Source: Balneola sp. (GTDB lineage: Bacteria; Bacteroidota; Rhodothermia; Balneolales; Balneolaceae). Taken from it: a stretch of DNA of 64,000 nucleotides. The translations under genes were made by a program, and so were the position numbers. Position 1 is the first letter of the stretch. Every line of letters starts with the position of its first letter. This document shows, in pieces, positions 52,851 to 62,963 of this stretch. The stretch covers positions 1 through 64,000 of the forward strand of contig JANQSE010000002.1 in the NCBI GenBank assembly GCA_028284195.1. Reading direction: 5' to 3'. The notes beneath the pieces were generated by a model. That model made no database searches, was not told where the DNA came from, and worked only from the letters and a program-made list of their open reading frames with translations.

Positions 52851-53768
52851 TTGGCAGCATACACATTTATTATAAATACCAGGTCTAATTCTTCGAAAGC
52901 AAAGAATTTTATGCTTTCATCAGAGAAAAAAATCGAAGAGTTACTTGACGATTGCGAGATCTTATATATATCTGACCCTTCGGTATTACAGGCAGAAGCG
53001 GAAAAAGCTGCTGAGTTGTCGGAGGTTGTTGTTGCTTGTGGCGGAGATGGCACCATTCAAAGCATTGCAAGAGGGCTTTACGGAACGGATGCTAAAATGG
53101 GGGTTATTCCCATTGGCAGTGGTAATGATTTTGCCAAATCGGTTGGGTTAAAATTGAAGCAAAGTATGGAATACTATCTTGGCATCATCAAAAATAACGG
53201 TGTTAAAAATATTGATGTACCCACCATCAACAATCGAATATTTATAAATACGGTTGGAATTGGATTTGATGGATTGACCAACTATTACGCATCACAATTT
53301 ACCGGGCTTACAGGTATAGCCAGGTACACTATTGCAGGCATAAAAGCTTTTTTTGCAGCAAAACCGTTTGCTATTAAAGGAGCCGTTGATAGAAAGAGTT
53401 TGCACCAAAAAGTATGGCTGGTAGCTATCGCTAATGGGGCTACTGAAGGCGGTAAGTACACAATCTCTCCCGAGTCCTTGAATGATGATGGCAAGCTGGA
53501 ACTCGTAATTGTTCCGGCTTACAGTCGGTTAAAACTAGGCTTGGCTTTTATTATGCTTAGTTTGAGAAAACCGCTTTCGAACTCATATAGTACAATAATT
53601 CCGTTTAAAACAGCCAAAATCAGCCTTGAAGCAAATCAACACATTCATTTAGATGGAGAGGTGGGCGTGTCTGCCAATACATATGTAGTAAAGCTAAAAA
53701 CAGAGAAATTAAAAGTGATAAGCAACCAGCAGGTTTTTAGATCCCATAAAAATTGGCAATCCCATTAA
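52851..53768 (+). CDS. Diacylglycerol kinase-family lipid kinase
   Basis: This 305-residue protein is of the DAGK_cat/YegS family. It has TFIINTRSNSSKAKN, the ATP-site motif VVACGGDGTIQSIARGL, PIGSGNDFAKSVGL, and the second domain with NTVGIGFDGLTNYYA and IHLDGE. It phosphorylates diacylglycerol, sphingosine-like or similar lipids. A sphingolipid substrate is possible because an SPT-like gene is in the window, but this is speculation. The start is a TTG at 52851, since no ATG is available in frame before the first strand. It overlaps the convergent marC gene by 32 bases. Confidence 0.9.
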   Translation: MAAYTFIINTRSNSSKAKNFMLSSEKKIEELLDDCEILYISDPSVLQAEAEKAAELSEVVVACGGDGTIQSIARGLYGTDAKMGVIPIGSGNDFAKSVGLKLKQSMEYYLGIIKNNGVKNIDVPTINNRIFINTVGIGFDGLTNYYASQFTGLTGIARYTIAGIKAFFAAKPFAIKGAVDRKSLHQKVWLVAIANGATEGGKYTISPESLNDDGKLELVIVPAYSRLKLGLAFIMLSLRKPLSNSYSTIIPFKTAKISLEANQHIHLDGEVGVSANTYVVKLKTEKLKVISNQQVFRSHKNWQSH

Positions 53769-54408
53769 TAATAAACTGGACGCCGATTGCCAGCGCAATA
53801 AAACCCATTAAACGGGTAACAACAGACATCCCGGTTTTTCCAATTACTTTATTTAACCAGGGAGCGACTCTTAAAATACCCCAAGCCACAAAAGCAGTAA
53901 GAAAAACAGCCATTCCATTTACTATGTAATCAAAAACACCCGAAGCCTGTGATCCAAAACCAATTACAACAGCTATACTGCCCGGGCCTGATAGTAACGG
54001 CATAGCTAAAGGGCTAAAGCTTACATCTTCTTTTTCCATGGCCGCCTCCTGGTCTTCAGCAGAAAGCTTGCGGCCTCCCTTATCAGGGTTCATCATCGAA
54101 AAAGCTGTTCGCATAATAATAATTCCGCCGGCTATTCTTATTCCGGGTAACGAAATCCCAAAAAAACTGAGAATATATGTTCCTATAAAAAGAAAAGTGA
54201 TTAATACTATAAACATATAGATGGTAGCTTTACGGGCAGTTCGCATCATTTCCTTTTCGGAGTCGCCTTCTGTTAAAGAAAGAAAAACCGGCATTGTAGT
54301 AAATGGATTTACCACCGAGAATAAAGAAGTGAAACTGGCAATTAACAGGGCCCCGGCTCCCATCACTTCAGTAGAAAAGGGAATTATATCTTTAAAAAAC
54401 TCTTCCAT
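53737..54408 (-). CDS. MarC family integral membrane protein
   Basis: This 223-residue protein has about six transmembrane helices, with the MarC signatures ASFTSLFSVVNPFTTMPVFLSLTEG, SFFGISLPGIRIAGGIIIMRTAFSMM, and SPLAMPLLSGPGSIAVVIGFG. Members were once linked to multiple antibiotic resistance, but transport activity is unproven. Its last 32 bases lie inside the end of the convergent lipid kinase gene, so both C-termini share DNA. Confidence 0.92.
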   Translation of the reverse strand: MEEFFKDIIPFSTEVMGAGALLIASFTSLFSVVNPFTTMPVFLSLTEGDSEKEMMRTARKATIYMFIVLITFLFIGTYILSFFGISLPGIRIAGGIIIMRTAFSMMNPDKGGRKLSAEDQEAAMEKEDVSFSPLAMPLLSGPGSIAVVIGFGSQASGVFDYIVNGMAVFLTAFVAWGILRVAPWLNKVIGKTGMSVVTRLMGFIALAIGVQFIINGIANFYGI

Positions 54409-54527
54409 GGGTTAAAAGATACGCACCTTTTTTTGAAATTTTTTATGAATGATGTGAGCTTTTATCAAAGCTTAACTTTATTATCGCTGTTATTCTTTTA
54501 TTTTCTGATTCAATCATAAAAAAATTC

Positions 54528-55004
54528 ATGACTGCTACAGAACTAACATCGCTACAGGAAAACGTGCTGCCTAAAGTTGAGCGCATTCTAGAGAATAAAG
54601 TATCTCTTAATGAAAAGCTTTTTGCGATATGCGAAACTTTGCAGGATAATGTTGAACATTTTGATTGGGTCGGCTTTTATATTGCCGACCCTGAAGTGGA
54701 ACAACAGCTCAAATTAGGGCCTTTTGTGGGCGAACCAACAAATCACACCATCATTCCTTATGGAAAGGGAATTTGTGGACAAGTGGCCTTATCTCACAAA
54801 ACATTTGTTTCTCAGGATGTCGCCTCAGAAGAAAATTACCTTTCATGCAGTCCCTCTGTTAAATCGGAGATTGTAGTTCCTATTCTGAAGGATGGAAATT
54901 TTGTCGCTCAAATCGATATTGATTCAAAAGTCAAGAACTCTATTTCTGAAGAAAAGAAAGAACTTTTAGAAGAAATCTGCATTTTACTATCCAACGAATT
55001 TTAA
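54528..55004 (+). CDS. GAF-domain protein related to free methionine-(R)-sulfoxide reductase
   Basis: This 158-residue single GAF domain has the fRMsr/YebR layout: FDWVGFYIADP, LGPFVGEP, IPYGKGICGQVALSHKTFVSQDVASEENYLSCSPSVKSEIVVPI, and VAQIDIDSKVKNSI. Two of the three family cysteines are present (in GICGQ and LSCSP). The one usually found after LGPFQGxxAC is replaced (PTNHT). If the first missing Cys is required for disulfide exchange, activity may be altered or lost. The TerB-like gene starts 6 bases downstream. Confidence 0.88.
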   Translation: MTATELTSLQENVLPKVERILENKVSLNEKLFAICETLQDNVEHFDWVGFYIADPEVEQQLKLGPFVGEPTNHTIIPYGKGICGQVALSHKTFVSQDVASEENYLSCSPSVKSEIVVPILKDGNFVAQIDIDSKVKNSISEEKKELLEEICILLSNEF

Positions 55005-55010
55005 ACCACT

Positions 55011-55364
55011 ATGAGTACATACGCACTTACGGACGAAACCTCTATCGACACGTTAATTTTTTGGATCGAAAGCTCTGACGGGAGCATCTCTTACTATGAA
55101 GAGGTTACCATTAAAAGAATTCTCGATAACATGCAGTACGATATGACCACATATCACCAAACGTTAAGCCAGATTGGGGCAATGTCCACCGAGCATGTTA
55201 AAGAAATGGTAGAGCAGGCAATCGACCATATAAAACGAAGCTTTTCTGATGACAGAAGACAACTTATTTACTCTTTACTGGAAGCCATTGCTGCCTGTGA
55301 TGGAAAAATATCTGATGCTGAGCAATCTAAGCTGGAATCAATTAAGAGTGAGCTGGGGGTTTAA
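55011..55364 (+). CDS. TerB-like protein
   Basis: This 117-residue all-helical acidic protein resembles the TerB/TerB-C family. It has an N-terminal TLIFWIESSDGSISYYEEVTIKRIL and a C-terminal LLEAIAACDGKISDAEQSKLESIKSELG, both with the D-G-x-I/K-S EF-hand-like loops that bind divalent metals in TerB. TerB proteins are linked to tellurite resistance and stress, but here no other ter genes are present. It is probably co-transcribed with the GAF gene and overlaps the end of the DUF6174 gene by 4 bases. Confidence 0.75.
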   Translation: MSTYALTDETSIDTLIFWIESSDGSISYYEEVTIKRILDNMQYDMTTYHQTLSQIGAMSTEHVKEMVEQAIDHIKRSFSDDRRQLIYSLLEAIAACDGKISDAEQSKLESIKSELGV

Positions 55365-55858
55365 TTTCTCTCAGTAAAAAAATCCCCGGCAAGTGGCCGG
55401 TAATTAGAAATAGAGTGCCCCACTTCATCATCAATGGCATTTTTGTCATAGTCTATCTGTATTGATTCCGGGAAACCTATTTCATCATTATAGTTTACTT
55501 CCACGTTGTCTGCTTCTTTTCTGGCTCTATTTATGATGTCAAAAAAGCCGTCTATAGTGTAATAAAGGTCAGGGTACACATCGCCGACATATTGAAACAT
55601 ATTTTCGGATGTTTGAAAAAATAATGAATCTCCGGTTTCAGGATTAAGAATTTGATATACAGAATCGGAGCGAACTATTATTTCTGCTGAGGGAGCTAAA
55701 GCACAAAAACAACGCATATCATATTGAAACGCATAGTTATTTTGCTTTTGTTCGGTCCATGTTGCAAGAGCTTCCTCATACCCATCATTTTCTTTTGTAA
55801 ACAAAGAGCACGAAATAAACAAAACACTAATAAAAAGTATAAACAGAGTCTTTCTCAT
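55361..55858 (-). CDS. DUF6174-like lipoprotein
   Basis: This 165-residue lipoprotein has lipobox LFISC. The mature part has NNYAFQYDMRCFCALAPSAEIIVRSDSVYQI and GFPESIQIDYDKNAIDDEVGHSISNY, the arrangement seen in DUF6174 family proteins (the YxYxxxCxC and DYDxxxxDDE motifs). Function is unknown. It is convergent with the TerB-like gene (4-base overlap of stops) and is followed upstream by another secreted-protein gene. Confidence 0.8.
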   Translation of the reverse strand: MRKTLFILFISVLFISCSLFTKENDGYEEALATWTEQKQNNYAFQYDMRCFCALAPSAEIIVRSDSVYQILNPETGDSLFFQTSENMFQYVGDVYPDLYYTIDGFFDIINRARKEADNVEVNYNDEIGFPESIQIDYDKNAIDDEVGHSISNYRPLAGDFFTERN

Positions 55859-55902
55859 GAGGCATTCTATTGGTTTCAGAAACTAACCTTTTTACCCGTC
55901 TT

Positions 55903-56583
55903 TTATTTTGTCTTTGTTAAATTTGAGATATGAAGATTGATACTATGATTTACCCTAAAGCCATAATGGCCATCGGTATCAAACTCTCCTTTGTTTATAG
56001 AGGCCAGTTTGCTGCCGTTTATTGAAAATACCAGTTCATCATCAGATACTTTCACTTCAAAATCATTTTGAGCCGAAGATTCCGTTTCGTCTGTAAATAA
56101 ATTAATAGCATCAGACTTTGTCCATTGTTGAATGTTTGAGGTTTCTGAGCCTGTTCTTCTTTTAATCAAAAACTCTCCGGTATTTCTTATAAGAAAGTAG
56201 ATGTATGTTTGATCGTCTTCTTTCAAATCGTTGCCACCAATAAATAACCCAAACGCCTCTCTGTTTCTTCCTTTGGTGTCAAATAAATAGATAGTAGATG
56301 ATAATGTGAAATCCCCTTCTGCTTTATTGTCCGGATGGTAGTAAATCCCCGCCGGACCTGAGGTAAGATGCCAGCCGGGAGTCATATTTACAAAAAAGAT
56401 ATCCGCTGATTCTGGATCCGAACCTACTTTTATTTCGGGGTTTGGCCGATCAAATCTCCATTCCCATCCTTCAGGAACCTTCAGGTTTTCTCCTTGTGGT
56501 TTACTTCCATCCGGCCCTTTCTGTGCAAAAACTGCACTGCTTAAAAAAAGCAGCAAACAACTAATCCCTGATAACTTTTTCAT
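55903..56583 (-). CDS. Secreted protein with a concanavalin-like (DUF1080-type) fold
   Basis: This 226-residue protein has a clear signal peptide (ISCLLLFLSSAVFAQ). The mature part has WHLTSGPAGIYYHPDNKAEGDFTLSSTIYLFD and FEVKVSDDELVFSINGSKLASINKGEFDTDGHYGFRVNHSI, the strand pattern of DUF1080/LamG-like beta-sandwich domains. This fold often binds or cleaves carbohydrate. Catalytic residues cannot be named, and family assignment is by pattern only. The stop is 44 bases from the DUF6174 gene on the same strand. Confidence 0.7.
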   Translation of the reverse strand: MKKLSGISCLLLFLSSAVFAQKGPDGSKPQGENLKVPEGWEWRFDRPNPEIKVGSDPESADIFFVNMTPGWHLTSGPAGIYYHPDNKAEGDFTLSSTIYLFDTKGRNREAFGLFIGGNDLKEDDQTYIYFLIRNTGEFLIKRRTGSETSNIQQWTKSDAINLFTDETESSAQNDFEVKVSDDELVFSINGSKLASINKGEFDTDGHYGFRVNHSINLHISNLTKTK

Positions 56584-56651
56584 AATTGCAATCCATGGTT
56601 TATTACTGTTGCGATCTAATCTAATATTATTAACAAAAAAATTAAACCAGA

Positions 56652-57410
56652 TTAAAGCCAGTCAACAACATCATCTTTGCCTTCTACTTTTACATATTCA
56701 GAGAATATTTCGTGGAGGCTGGAGTTTTCCTGAAGGTTTTTTCGGCTTACAGAGTCCAGATATGCAATGATTCCCCCTTGGTGAAGGATTGCAATATCAT
56801 CACAGAGATTTTCTACCACTTCCAGAATATGACTGGTAATTATCATGGTTACTCCTTTTTCTTTCAATCTACGGAGTACAGTTTTCATTCGATCAATTGA
56901 TATTACATCTACCGCCTCGAATGGTTCATCAAGTAAAAGGATTTTTGGTTCTGTAAGTACTGCGGTTACAAACGCAAGTTTCTTACGACTGCCTGATGAG
57001 AGCTTATGGATTTTCGTTTTCGCAAAGTCTTTGATCTCAAAAAAATCCATTAACGAATATGCCTTCTCAAGCAGTCCTTGTTTTTCTATTTCATAGATAT
57101 CACATACATACTCTACAAATTCAATGCTTGTGAACTGTTCAAACAAAAGGGGTGGCTGCAGCACTGATGCGACATCTCTTTTGATCTCAGCCTCATTTTC
57201 ATCAATAAAATGCTTTTCGTTGATGTGTATATAGCCATCATCAAAAGAGAGCAATCCGGTCAATACCCCAATCAGCGTACTTTTACCAGCTCCATTGGGC
57301 CCAATTAACCCAAAGATAGAGCCTTTAGGAATACTCAAATCAAGTTCTTTTAGCACGATGTGTTCATCGTAGCTTTTGATCAAACCTTTTATTGATATTG
57401 CTTCGCTCAT
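56652..57410 (-). CDS. ABC transporter ATP-binding protein
   Basis: This 252-residue ABC ATPase is of the ABC-2 exporter type. Walker A is GLIGPNGAGKSTLIGVL, the Q-loop SVLQPPLLFEQ, the signature KLSSGSRKKLAFVTA, and Walker B LLLDEPFEAVDVIS. The signature LSSGS replaces the usual LSGGQ, and EAVD takes the D-loop position. Its start overlaps the lgt stop by 4 bases. The permease gene lies immediately upstream of lgt, so the three form one transcript. The exported substrate is unknown. Confidence 0.92.
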   Translation of the reverse strand: MSEAISIKGLIKSYDEHIVLKELDLSIPKGSIFGLIGPNGAGKSTLIGVLTGLLSFDDGYIHINEKHFIDENEAEIKRDVASVLQPPLLFEQFTSIEFVEYVCDIYEIEKQGLLEKAYSLMDFFEIKDFAKTKIHKLSSGSRKKLAFVTAVLTEPKILLLDEPFEAVDVISIDRMKTVLRRLKEKGVTMIITSHILEVVENLCDDIAILHQGGIIAYLDSVSRKNLQENSSLHEIFSEYVKVEGKDDVVDWL

Positions 57411-58282
57411 CCTGTCGTTGCTGTAGATTTTGATTTCTTTTTTAAATAGTAGTTTGCTGCGTAACCTATGGTAAAAATTCCATAGAGTAAAAGAGCTATC
57501 TGCAGGTTACTCATACCCAATGCTGTTATCCCTTCTTTATCAGCCCGGATGTATTCTAAGCCCCAACGCAGTAAAGCATAGCCACCTGTATGAATAAAGA
57601 AAATGAGTGGAGAAATTTTGTCTGTATCCCAGATCTTCTTGAACACCCATAATACAATCAATATTAAGACCACGTCTCCAAACATTTCGTATAGCTGGGT
57701 AGGGTGTACCGGCGCACTTAATGTATCGGTTTGTCCGGGCAAGCCCGTAGTGGAGCTCCAGGCCGGACTCGACAGTCTGTATTCTGTTTCGAATGAGAAA
57801 AGAGTCGTCGCATATCTTGGAAATTGAACCCCAAGAAAGGAATCTGTTGCGGTGCCATATGCATCGCCGTTAAGAAAGCAGCCAATTCTGCCTGCTGCCT
57901 GGCCAAGTAAAACCCCCGGCGATAACAACGAAAAGTATTCCCAGTAATTCATGCCATTGCGTTTTACATAAAAGTATCCCCCAAGCATGCCGCCGGCTAA
58001 ACCTCCCGTAATACTATTACCTGCACCCGTCGGGCTAAAAATTACCCCGGGATTTTCGAAGAAAACATCCGATTGCCAAAATACATAGTGAGAAAGCCTG
58101 GCACCGATTAATGCCCCCACGATGGACCAAACAATTAGTCCTTCAAATTTTTCAACCTTCCCTCCATATTTCTCTACCCGTACTTTTGCCCACCAAACGC
58201 CAAGCACAATGGAGATGAGGAAGTAAATTCCCTCATAGAAATAGATCTGAGTAAATCCAAGATCAAGATGAATAGGCAGCAT
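57407..58282 (-). CDS. lgt: Prolipoprotein diacylglyceryl transferase
   Basis: Lgt attaches diacylglycerol from phosphatidylglycerol to the lipobox cysteine, the first step of lipoprotein maturation. The 291-residue protein has seven hydrophobic segments and the signature AAGRIGCFLNGDAYG with the essential Arg. It also has PTGAGNSITGGLAGGMLGG, HPTQLYEMFGD and GLEYIRADKEG. Many lipoproteins in this window would be its substrates. It sits between the two halves of an ABC exporter (15 bases after the permease, 4-base overlap with the ATPase). Confidence 0.95.
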   Translation of the reverse strand: MLPIHLDLGFTQIYFYEGIYFLISIVLGVWWAKVRVEKYGGKVEKFEGLIVWSIVGALIGARLSHYVFWQSDVFFENPGVIFSPTGAGNSITGGLAGGMLGGYFYVKRNGMNYWEYFSLLSPGVLLGQAAGRIGCFLNGDAYGTATDSFLGVQFPRYATTLFSFETEYRLSSPAWSSTTGLPGQTDTLSAPVHPTQLYEMFGDVVLILIVLWVFKKIWDTDKISPLIFFIHTGGYALLRWGLEYIRADKEGITALGMSNLQIALLLYGIFTIGYAANYYLKKKSKSTATTG

Positions 58283-58297
58283 AAATTTGAGAAGTTT

Positions 58298-59845
58298 TTA
58301 TTCCGTCCAGAGCCGGGTTAATATTTGTTTTTTGAATAGGTTCACAAGAAATCCCACATGCCTCCAAAGGTAAACGGCTATCACTACAATAACCACGCTC
58401 ATAATAGTAATTCTGTACCATTCTAACCCCGGTATTGGAACAAATATGAAGTAGCCCATAGTAAAAATGGCAAATGAAATTACAAAAGTAACTTTTTGTG
58501 GAATGATAGGATGCTTATAGCTAAAAGATGTGTACGTAGCTTTCTGGTACTGATAATAGGAGCTCCAAATAAACAGAACCATAAAACAAAGAAAGAAGAA
58601 GGTATTAGCTACAAAAATCTTGAACACCCCTACGATCTGAGGAATTACCAGAAGCTCAAAAATGGTGATAAGATAAAAGACCATGAGCGGCAAAATAATT
58701 ACGCCCAGAAACCGCTCTTTTAATTGTTTTTCGAGTTTTACCGGAAACTGAAGATGCATGAGTAACTCACGGTTTTCATATCCATACATGTTTGCCATAC
58801 CCATAGCTAATAATGCCACCGGAATACCTGCAAGAATTGTGGGGATCAGAATGGTTTGGGCAGCTTCGTATTTTACCTGCAGCAATAACGGAACATATAC
58901 TACCGGAACTATAGCCAGTGTAAGCAATTGGAGTTTGTTATAAGGATGGATCATTACATAATAGTAATACTTACCTGCATTTTTGCCCATCACTTTTCTT
59001 AAAAATGACCAAAGCTTACTGGTTTGCTGCTCTTCTTTTTTTATGGTTGGGTTATTTAATCCCTCACAGGTTTTATGAAAATGATCGACGACAATTAATC
59101 CTATTAACAAACACAAAAAACCGAAAATAATGGCTGCATTCAACCAGCCATATTCCTCCGTTACTGTTTGTGTTAGTAAACCGCCCGGGCTCCATGATAG
59201 AAAGTTGTTCAGTGTATCTACCCTTGGGATGATATGATAAAAGATTTGCTGCGAGTTTTCGGCGAATAAAGAAACTGCCTGGAAGAGGCCAAATATTAGA
59301 AACAGGAAGCCCGCAACAACAGCAATAAACCTTCGCTCAATGATTTTTATGAACCGATGCTTTATAGAATAGATAAGTACATAGTTGAAAACGATGGCAG
59401 CAATGCCAACCAATACCTGATAGAAGTTTGAGACTTGTATCATTAAAAACACGATCCAGGTAAAGTTGTAGATAATATTAACGGGATGGCAAAAGCCAAT
59501 GATCATCAGATATTTGGAAAGCTTCTTTAAAGGAAAACCAAAACCCAGTAACTTTCTGTTTTCAGCGATATTCAACAATCTGAGATTGGTAAATGAAAAG
59601 TGCATTAGCCAATAGGTGTTGGCGAATACGAGCAATAAAAAACTATAGATTTCAGGGGTTAACCAAGGGAGCTGCATTTTCATCCATGGCTCACTATCCA
59701 AAAGTAAAACCACTACTGCTGTACCTACTAAATTCACGGTCATAATGCCAAGAAACATGATATAACCTATCAGTAACAACAGCTGGAACTTGTTGAGATT
59801 AGATACGAATATTTTCCAGTTAAGAGCTAATAGCCTGCCAAACAT
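58298..59845 (-). CDS. Multi-span membrane protein, probable permease of the adjacent ABC exporter
   Basis: This 515-residue protein has around twelve hydrophobic segments (for example LLLIGYIMFLGIMTVNLVGTAVVVLLLD, IAVVAGFLFLIFGLFQAVSLF and VTFVISFAIFTMGYFIFVPIPG). It has no recognisable enzymatic motif. Such proteins paired with a small ABC ATPase are usually ABC-2-type permeases. It is the first gene of the permease-lgt-ATPase set, and the pairing is inferred from position. Confidence 0.75.
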   Translation of the reverse strand: MFGRLLALNWKIFVSNLNKFQLLLLIGYIMFLGIMTVNLVGTAVVVLLLDSEPWMKMQLPWLTPEIYSFLLLVFANTYWLMHFSFTNLRLLNIAENRKLLGFGFPLKKLSKYLMIIGFCHPVNIIYNFTWIVFLMIQVSNFYQVLVGIAAIVFNYVLIYSIKHRFIKIIERRFIAVVAGFLFLIFGLFQAVSLFAENSQQIFYHIIPRVDTLNNFLSWSPGGLLTQTVTEEYGWLNAAIIFGFLCLLIGLIVVDHFHKTCEGLNNPTIKKEEQQTSKLWSFLRKVMGKNAGKYYYYVMIHPYNKLQLLTLAIVPVVYVPLLLQVKYEAAQTILIPTILAGIPVALLAMGMANMYGYENRELLMHLQFPVKLEKQLKERFLGVIILPLMVFYLITIFELLVIPQIVGVFKIFVANTFFFLCFMVLFIWSSYYQYQKATYTSFSYKHPIIPQKVTFVISFAIFTMGYFIFVPIPGLEWYRITIMSVVIVVIAVYLWRHVGFLVNLFKKQILTRLWTE

Positions 59846-59960
59846 TTACGCAAAATAATGATTTTGTAGCGGATTAAAATATCAGGTTGTAACTAATTAA
59901 AAATAAAAATTGAACCCAATTAGAATACTTAAATATTTATGCCTGGCTTATTTTTATAGG

Positions 59961-62774
59961 CTAAGTTGAAAGATACTCTTTCAAATACTGTCCGGTATAG
60001 CTTTCTTTTACCTTAACTATTTCCTCGGGTGTTCCTTCAGCAACAATTTGTCCGCCTCCGAATCCGCCTTCCGGGCCAACGTCAATAATCCAGTCGGCGC
60101 ATTTTATTATATCCAGGTTATGCTCAATAATAATTACGGAATGTCCGGCATTTACCAATTCATTAAAAGCAGCCAAAAGTTTGGCTACATCTTCGAAATG
60201 GAGCCCTGTTGTGGGTTCATCAAAAAAGTAAATGGTGTGTTCTGAGTTTTGTTTGGTGAGGAACCTTGCCAGTTTAACCCGTTGAGCTTCTCCCCCTGAA
60301 AGGGTTGTAGCACTTTGGCCGAGGTTTAAATATCCTAACCCCACATCTTCTAAAGGCTGAAGTTTTTTGGTTATCGCAGACTCATCCACAAAAAAGTCAA
60401 TAGCCTCAGAAACAGGCATTTCCAGCACATCATGAATGCTCTTTCCCCGGTATTTTATGGAGAGCACATCTTTTCGGAACCGGGTGCCGTTACAAACTTC
60501 ACAGGTAAGTTCAATATCAGCCATAAACTGCATTTCTATTTTTTGAACCCCCTCACCCTGGCAGGTTTCGCATCTTCCTCCCGGAACATTAAATGAGAAG
60601 TGCCCCGGGGTGTATCCCATAATTTTTGCCTGGCGGGTTCCGGCAAACACATCCCGAATTCCATCAAACGCTTTGGTGTAGGTTGCCGGGTTTGAACGGG
60701 ATGAGCGCCCAATCGGGCTTTGATCTACCATTTCCAGGCTGTGGACGCTGGCCATTCCCGAAAGATCTTTAAAACGCCCCACTTTTTGATTGTAAGAACC
60801 AATATGCTTTTGAATACCCGCGTATAGTGTGTCATGAACCAACGTTGATTTGCCCGAACCTGAAACCCCGGTTACAACAACCATTTTACCCAGTGGGAAC
60901 TCAACATTCACGTTTTTAAGATTGTGTTCGCTTGCTCCCTCTAATGTAACAGACCGGCCATTTCCCTTTCGCCGCTTTGCAGGAACTTCAATCTGCTTTC
61001 TTCCACTCAAAAACTTTCCGGTTAATGTGTCTGATGCCAGGAGTTTTTTAAATTCCCCTTCAAACACAATTTCGCCGCCATGCACACCCGCAAAAGGGCC
61101 GATGTCGATTACGTTATCAGCTGCTTTCATCATTTCCGGGTCGTGCTCTACCACCAGCACGGTGTTACCAATATCCCGAAGCGATTCCAGGATTTTGATA
61201 AGGCGGTCGTTATCTCTTGGATGCAAGCCAATGGTTGGTTCGTCAAGCACATACATGCTGCCAATCAATGAGCTTCCTAATGCGTTTGCCAGACTTATCC
61301 GTTGAGATTCCCCTCCGCTTAGCGTGTTTGCAAGTCTGTCCAGAGTCAAATAGTCAAGGCCTACTTCATCCAGATATTTTAATCTCTTTCGTATTTCATA
61401 AAGAATCTGCCCTGCCACTCCCTGCTCGAATTCAGTAAGTTCTAATCCATCAAAGTATTCTCTGGCATGTCCAATGGTTAACTCAGATACTTCGCCCGCA
61501 TGCATAGCTCCAACTTTTATGTACTGAGCATCCTTTCGGATCCGGTACCCTTCGCATTCCGGGCAGCGGCTGTACCCCCGGTACCTGGAATACAATACAC
61601 GCATATGTACTTTATATGCCTGATCTTTTACCATATCAAAGAATTTCCAAATACCAACGTAGTCTCTTTTTCCTTTCCAGATAATGCTTTTAAACTCTTT
61701 AGGAAGCTCAGAGTATGGAGTGTCGATAGAATATTTTTCTTCAGCAGCCACTTTGATCAAATCCCGAAGGTGCATGCTAAACTTTTGAGTAGTAAAAGGA
61801 GCAATGGCTCCGTCGCGAATGGTTTTTTCGTGATCCGGAATTACCAAATCCTCATCAATGCCTGCGACCCTTCCAAACCCCTCACATTTTGGGCACGCAC
61901 CAAAGGGGTTATTAAAAGAGAACATTTGCGGCGTTGGTTCAACAAACTCTATCCCGTCTAATTCAAAACGCTCGCTAAACGGAAGTTCCTCTCCGTTTCT
62001 GATTTTGATGGAAAGCCTGCCACTGCCGTTTTGAAATGCTGTTTCTAAGGATCCTGCAATCCTTGTTATAGTAGCTTCATCGTCTTTCAAAACCAAACGA
62101 TCTACCAATACTCTGAAATTATCGGGCGTAATTTTTTTTGGATCCAGGTCTTGATCTGTGAGATCTGTAATACTTTCATCTTTTAAATTAACAAGGCGGG
62201 TAAATCCTTTCTCCTTTAAAACTTTCAGCTCTTCGGGGAGTTTCTTCTTCTCATGTTGAGGAACAGGAAACAGAATATAAAACCGAGTGCCTTCTTCCTG
62301 AGATTTGTACAGCTCTTCAATTACGATCTTTGGAGTATCCTTTTTTACCTGCCTGCCTGAGATCGGAGAAATGGTTTTTCCAATTCGGGCAAATAAAAGC
62401 CGAAGATAATCATAGATCTCGGTGGTGGTGCCAACGGTTGATCTTGGATTGTTTGATGTGGTTTTTTGTTGGATGGCCATTGCCGGCGAAATACCCTGCA
62501 TAAAATCCACATCGGGTTTGTCCATTCGTTCTAAGAATTGGCGTGCATAACTGGAAAGGCTTTCCACATAACGGCGCTGCCCCTCTGCATAAATAGTATC
62601 GAACGCCAAGCTGGACTTTCCTGACCCCGAAACCCCGGTTACAACGGTAAGCTTGTTTCTTGGAATTTCTACATCAACATTTTTGAGGTTGTGTGTTCTG
62701 GCACCCTTTATAATTATCGGGCGTTCCAGCACTTCCTCTTTCGCTTCAATTGTAGCCGTTTCTTTTGGGGACAT
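59961..62774 (-). CDS. uvrA: Excinuclease ABC subunit UvrA
   Basis: UvrA scans DNA for bulky lesions with UvrB. The 937-residue protein has two ABC ATPase modules: [21 protein letters not shown] with [16 protein letters not shown], and [18 protein letters not shown] with [15 protein letters not shown]. It also has the zinc clusters [18 protein letters not shown], and CETCQGEG...CEVCNGTRF. All catalytic motifs are intact. The mRNA has GGAG shortly before the ATG, a stronger Shine-Dalgarno than most genes here. Confidence 0.97.
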   Translation of the reverse strand: MSPKETATIEAKEEVLERPIIIKGARTHNLKNVDVEIPRNKLTVVTGVSGSGKSSLAFDTIYAEGQRRYVESLSSYARQFLERMDKPDVDFMQGISPAMAIQQKTTSNNPRSTVGTTTEIYDYLRLLFARIGKTISPISGRQVKKDTPKIVIEELYKSQEEGTRFYILFPVPQHEKKKLPEELKVLKEKGFTRLVNLKDESITDLTDQDLDPKKITPDNFRVLVDRLVLKDDEATITRIAGSLETAFQNGSGRLSIKIRNGEELPFSERFELDGIEFVEPTPQMFSFNNPFGACPKCEGFGRVAGIDEDLVIPDHEKTIRDGAIAPFTTQKFSMHLRDLIKVAAEEKYSIDTPYSELPKEFKSIIWKGKRDYVGIWKFFDMVKDQAYKVHMRVLYSRYRGYSRCPECEGYRIRKDAQYIKVGAMHAGEVSELTIGHAREYFDGLELTEFEQGVAGQILYEIRKRLKYLDEVGLDYLTLDRLANTLSGGESQRISLANALGSSLIGSMYVLDEPTIGLHPRDNDRLIKILESLRDIGNTVLVVEHDPEMMKAADNVIDIGPFAGVHGGEIVFEGEFKKLLASDTLTGKFLSGRKQIEVPAKRRKGNGRSVTLEGASEHNLKNVNVEFPLGKMVVVTGVSGSGKSTLVHDTLYAGIQKHIGSYNQKVGRFKDLSGMASVHSLEMVDQSPIGRSSRSNPATYTKAFDGIRDVFAGTRQAKIMGYTPGHFSFNVPGGRCETCQGEGVQKIEMQFMADIELTCEVCNGTRFRKDVLSIKYRGKSIHDVLEMPVSEAIDFFVDESAITKKLQPLEDVGLGYLNLGQSATTLSGGEAQRVKLARFLTKQNSEHTIYFFDEPTTGLHFEDVAKLLAAFNELVNAGHSVIIIEHNLDIIKCADWIIDVGPEGGFGGGQIVAEGTPEEIVKVKESYTGQYLKEYLST

Positions 62775-62870
62775 ATTCTCCGTTTATATCGAACCCTGAA
62801 TATAATGCTTTATCATTTTTGTTCTGATAAAATTATGAGCAAAAGTTTTTGACCATAGATTTTCTTCTGC

Positions 62871-62914
62871 AAAAAAATGGTTAACCGCAGCCCCATTAAC
62901 GATTAACCATTAGT
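62871..62914 (-). terminator. Terminator of the sortilin-like gene
   Basis: On the minus strand AATGGTTAA pairs with TTAACCATT, followed by a run of T. It lies between the stop of the secreted protein gene and uvrA. A second short inverted repeat (AGACT/AGTCT) is at about 62940-62950. Confidence 0.65.
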
Positions 62915-62963
62915 TTAATGCTACAATAAACACATCCTAGACTAAGTCTGGGATAACCCCCCG

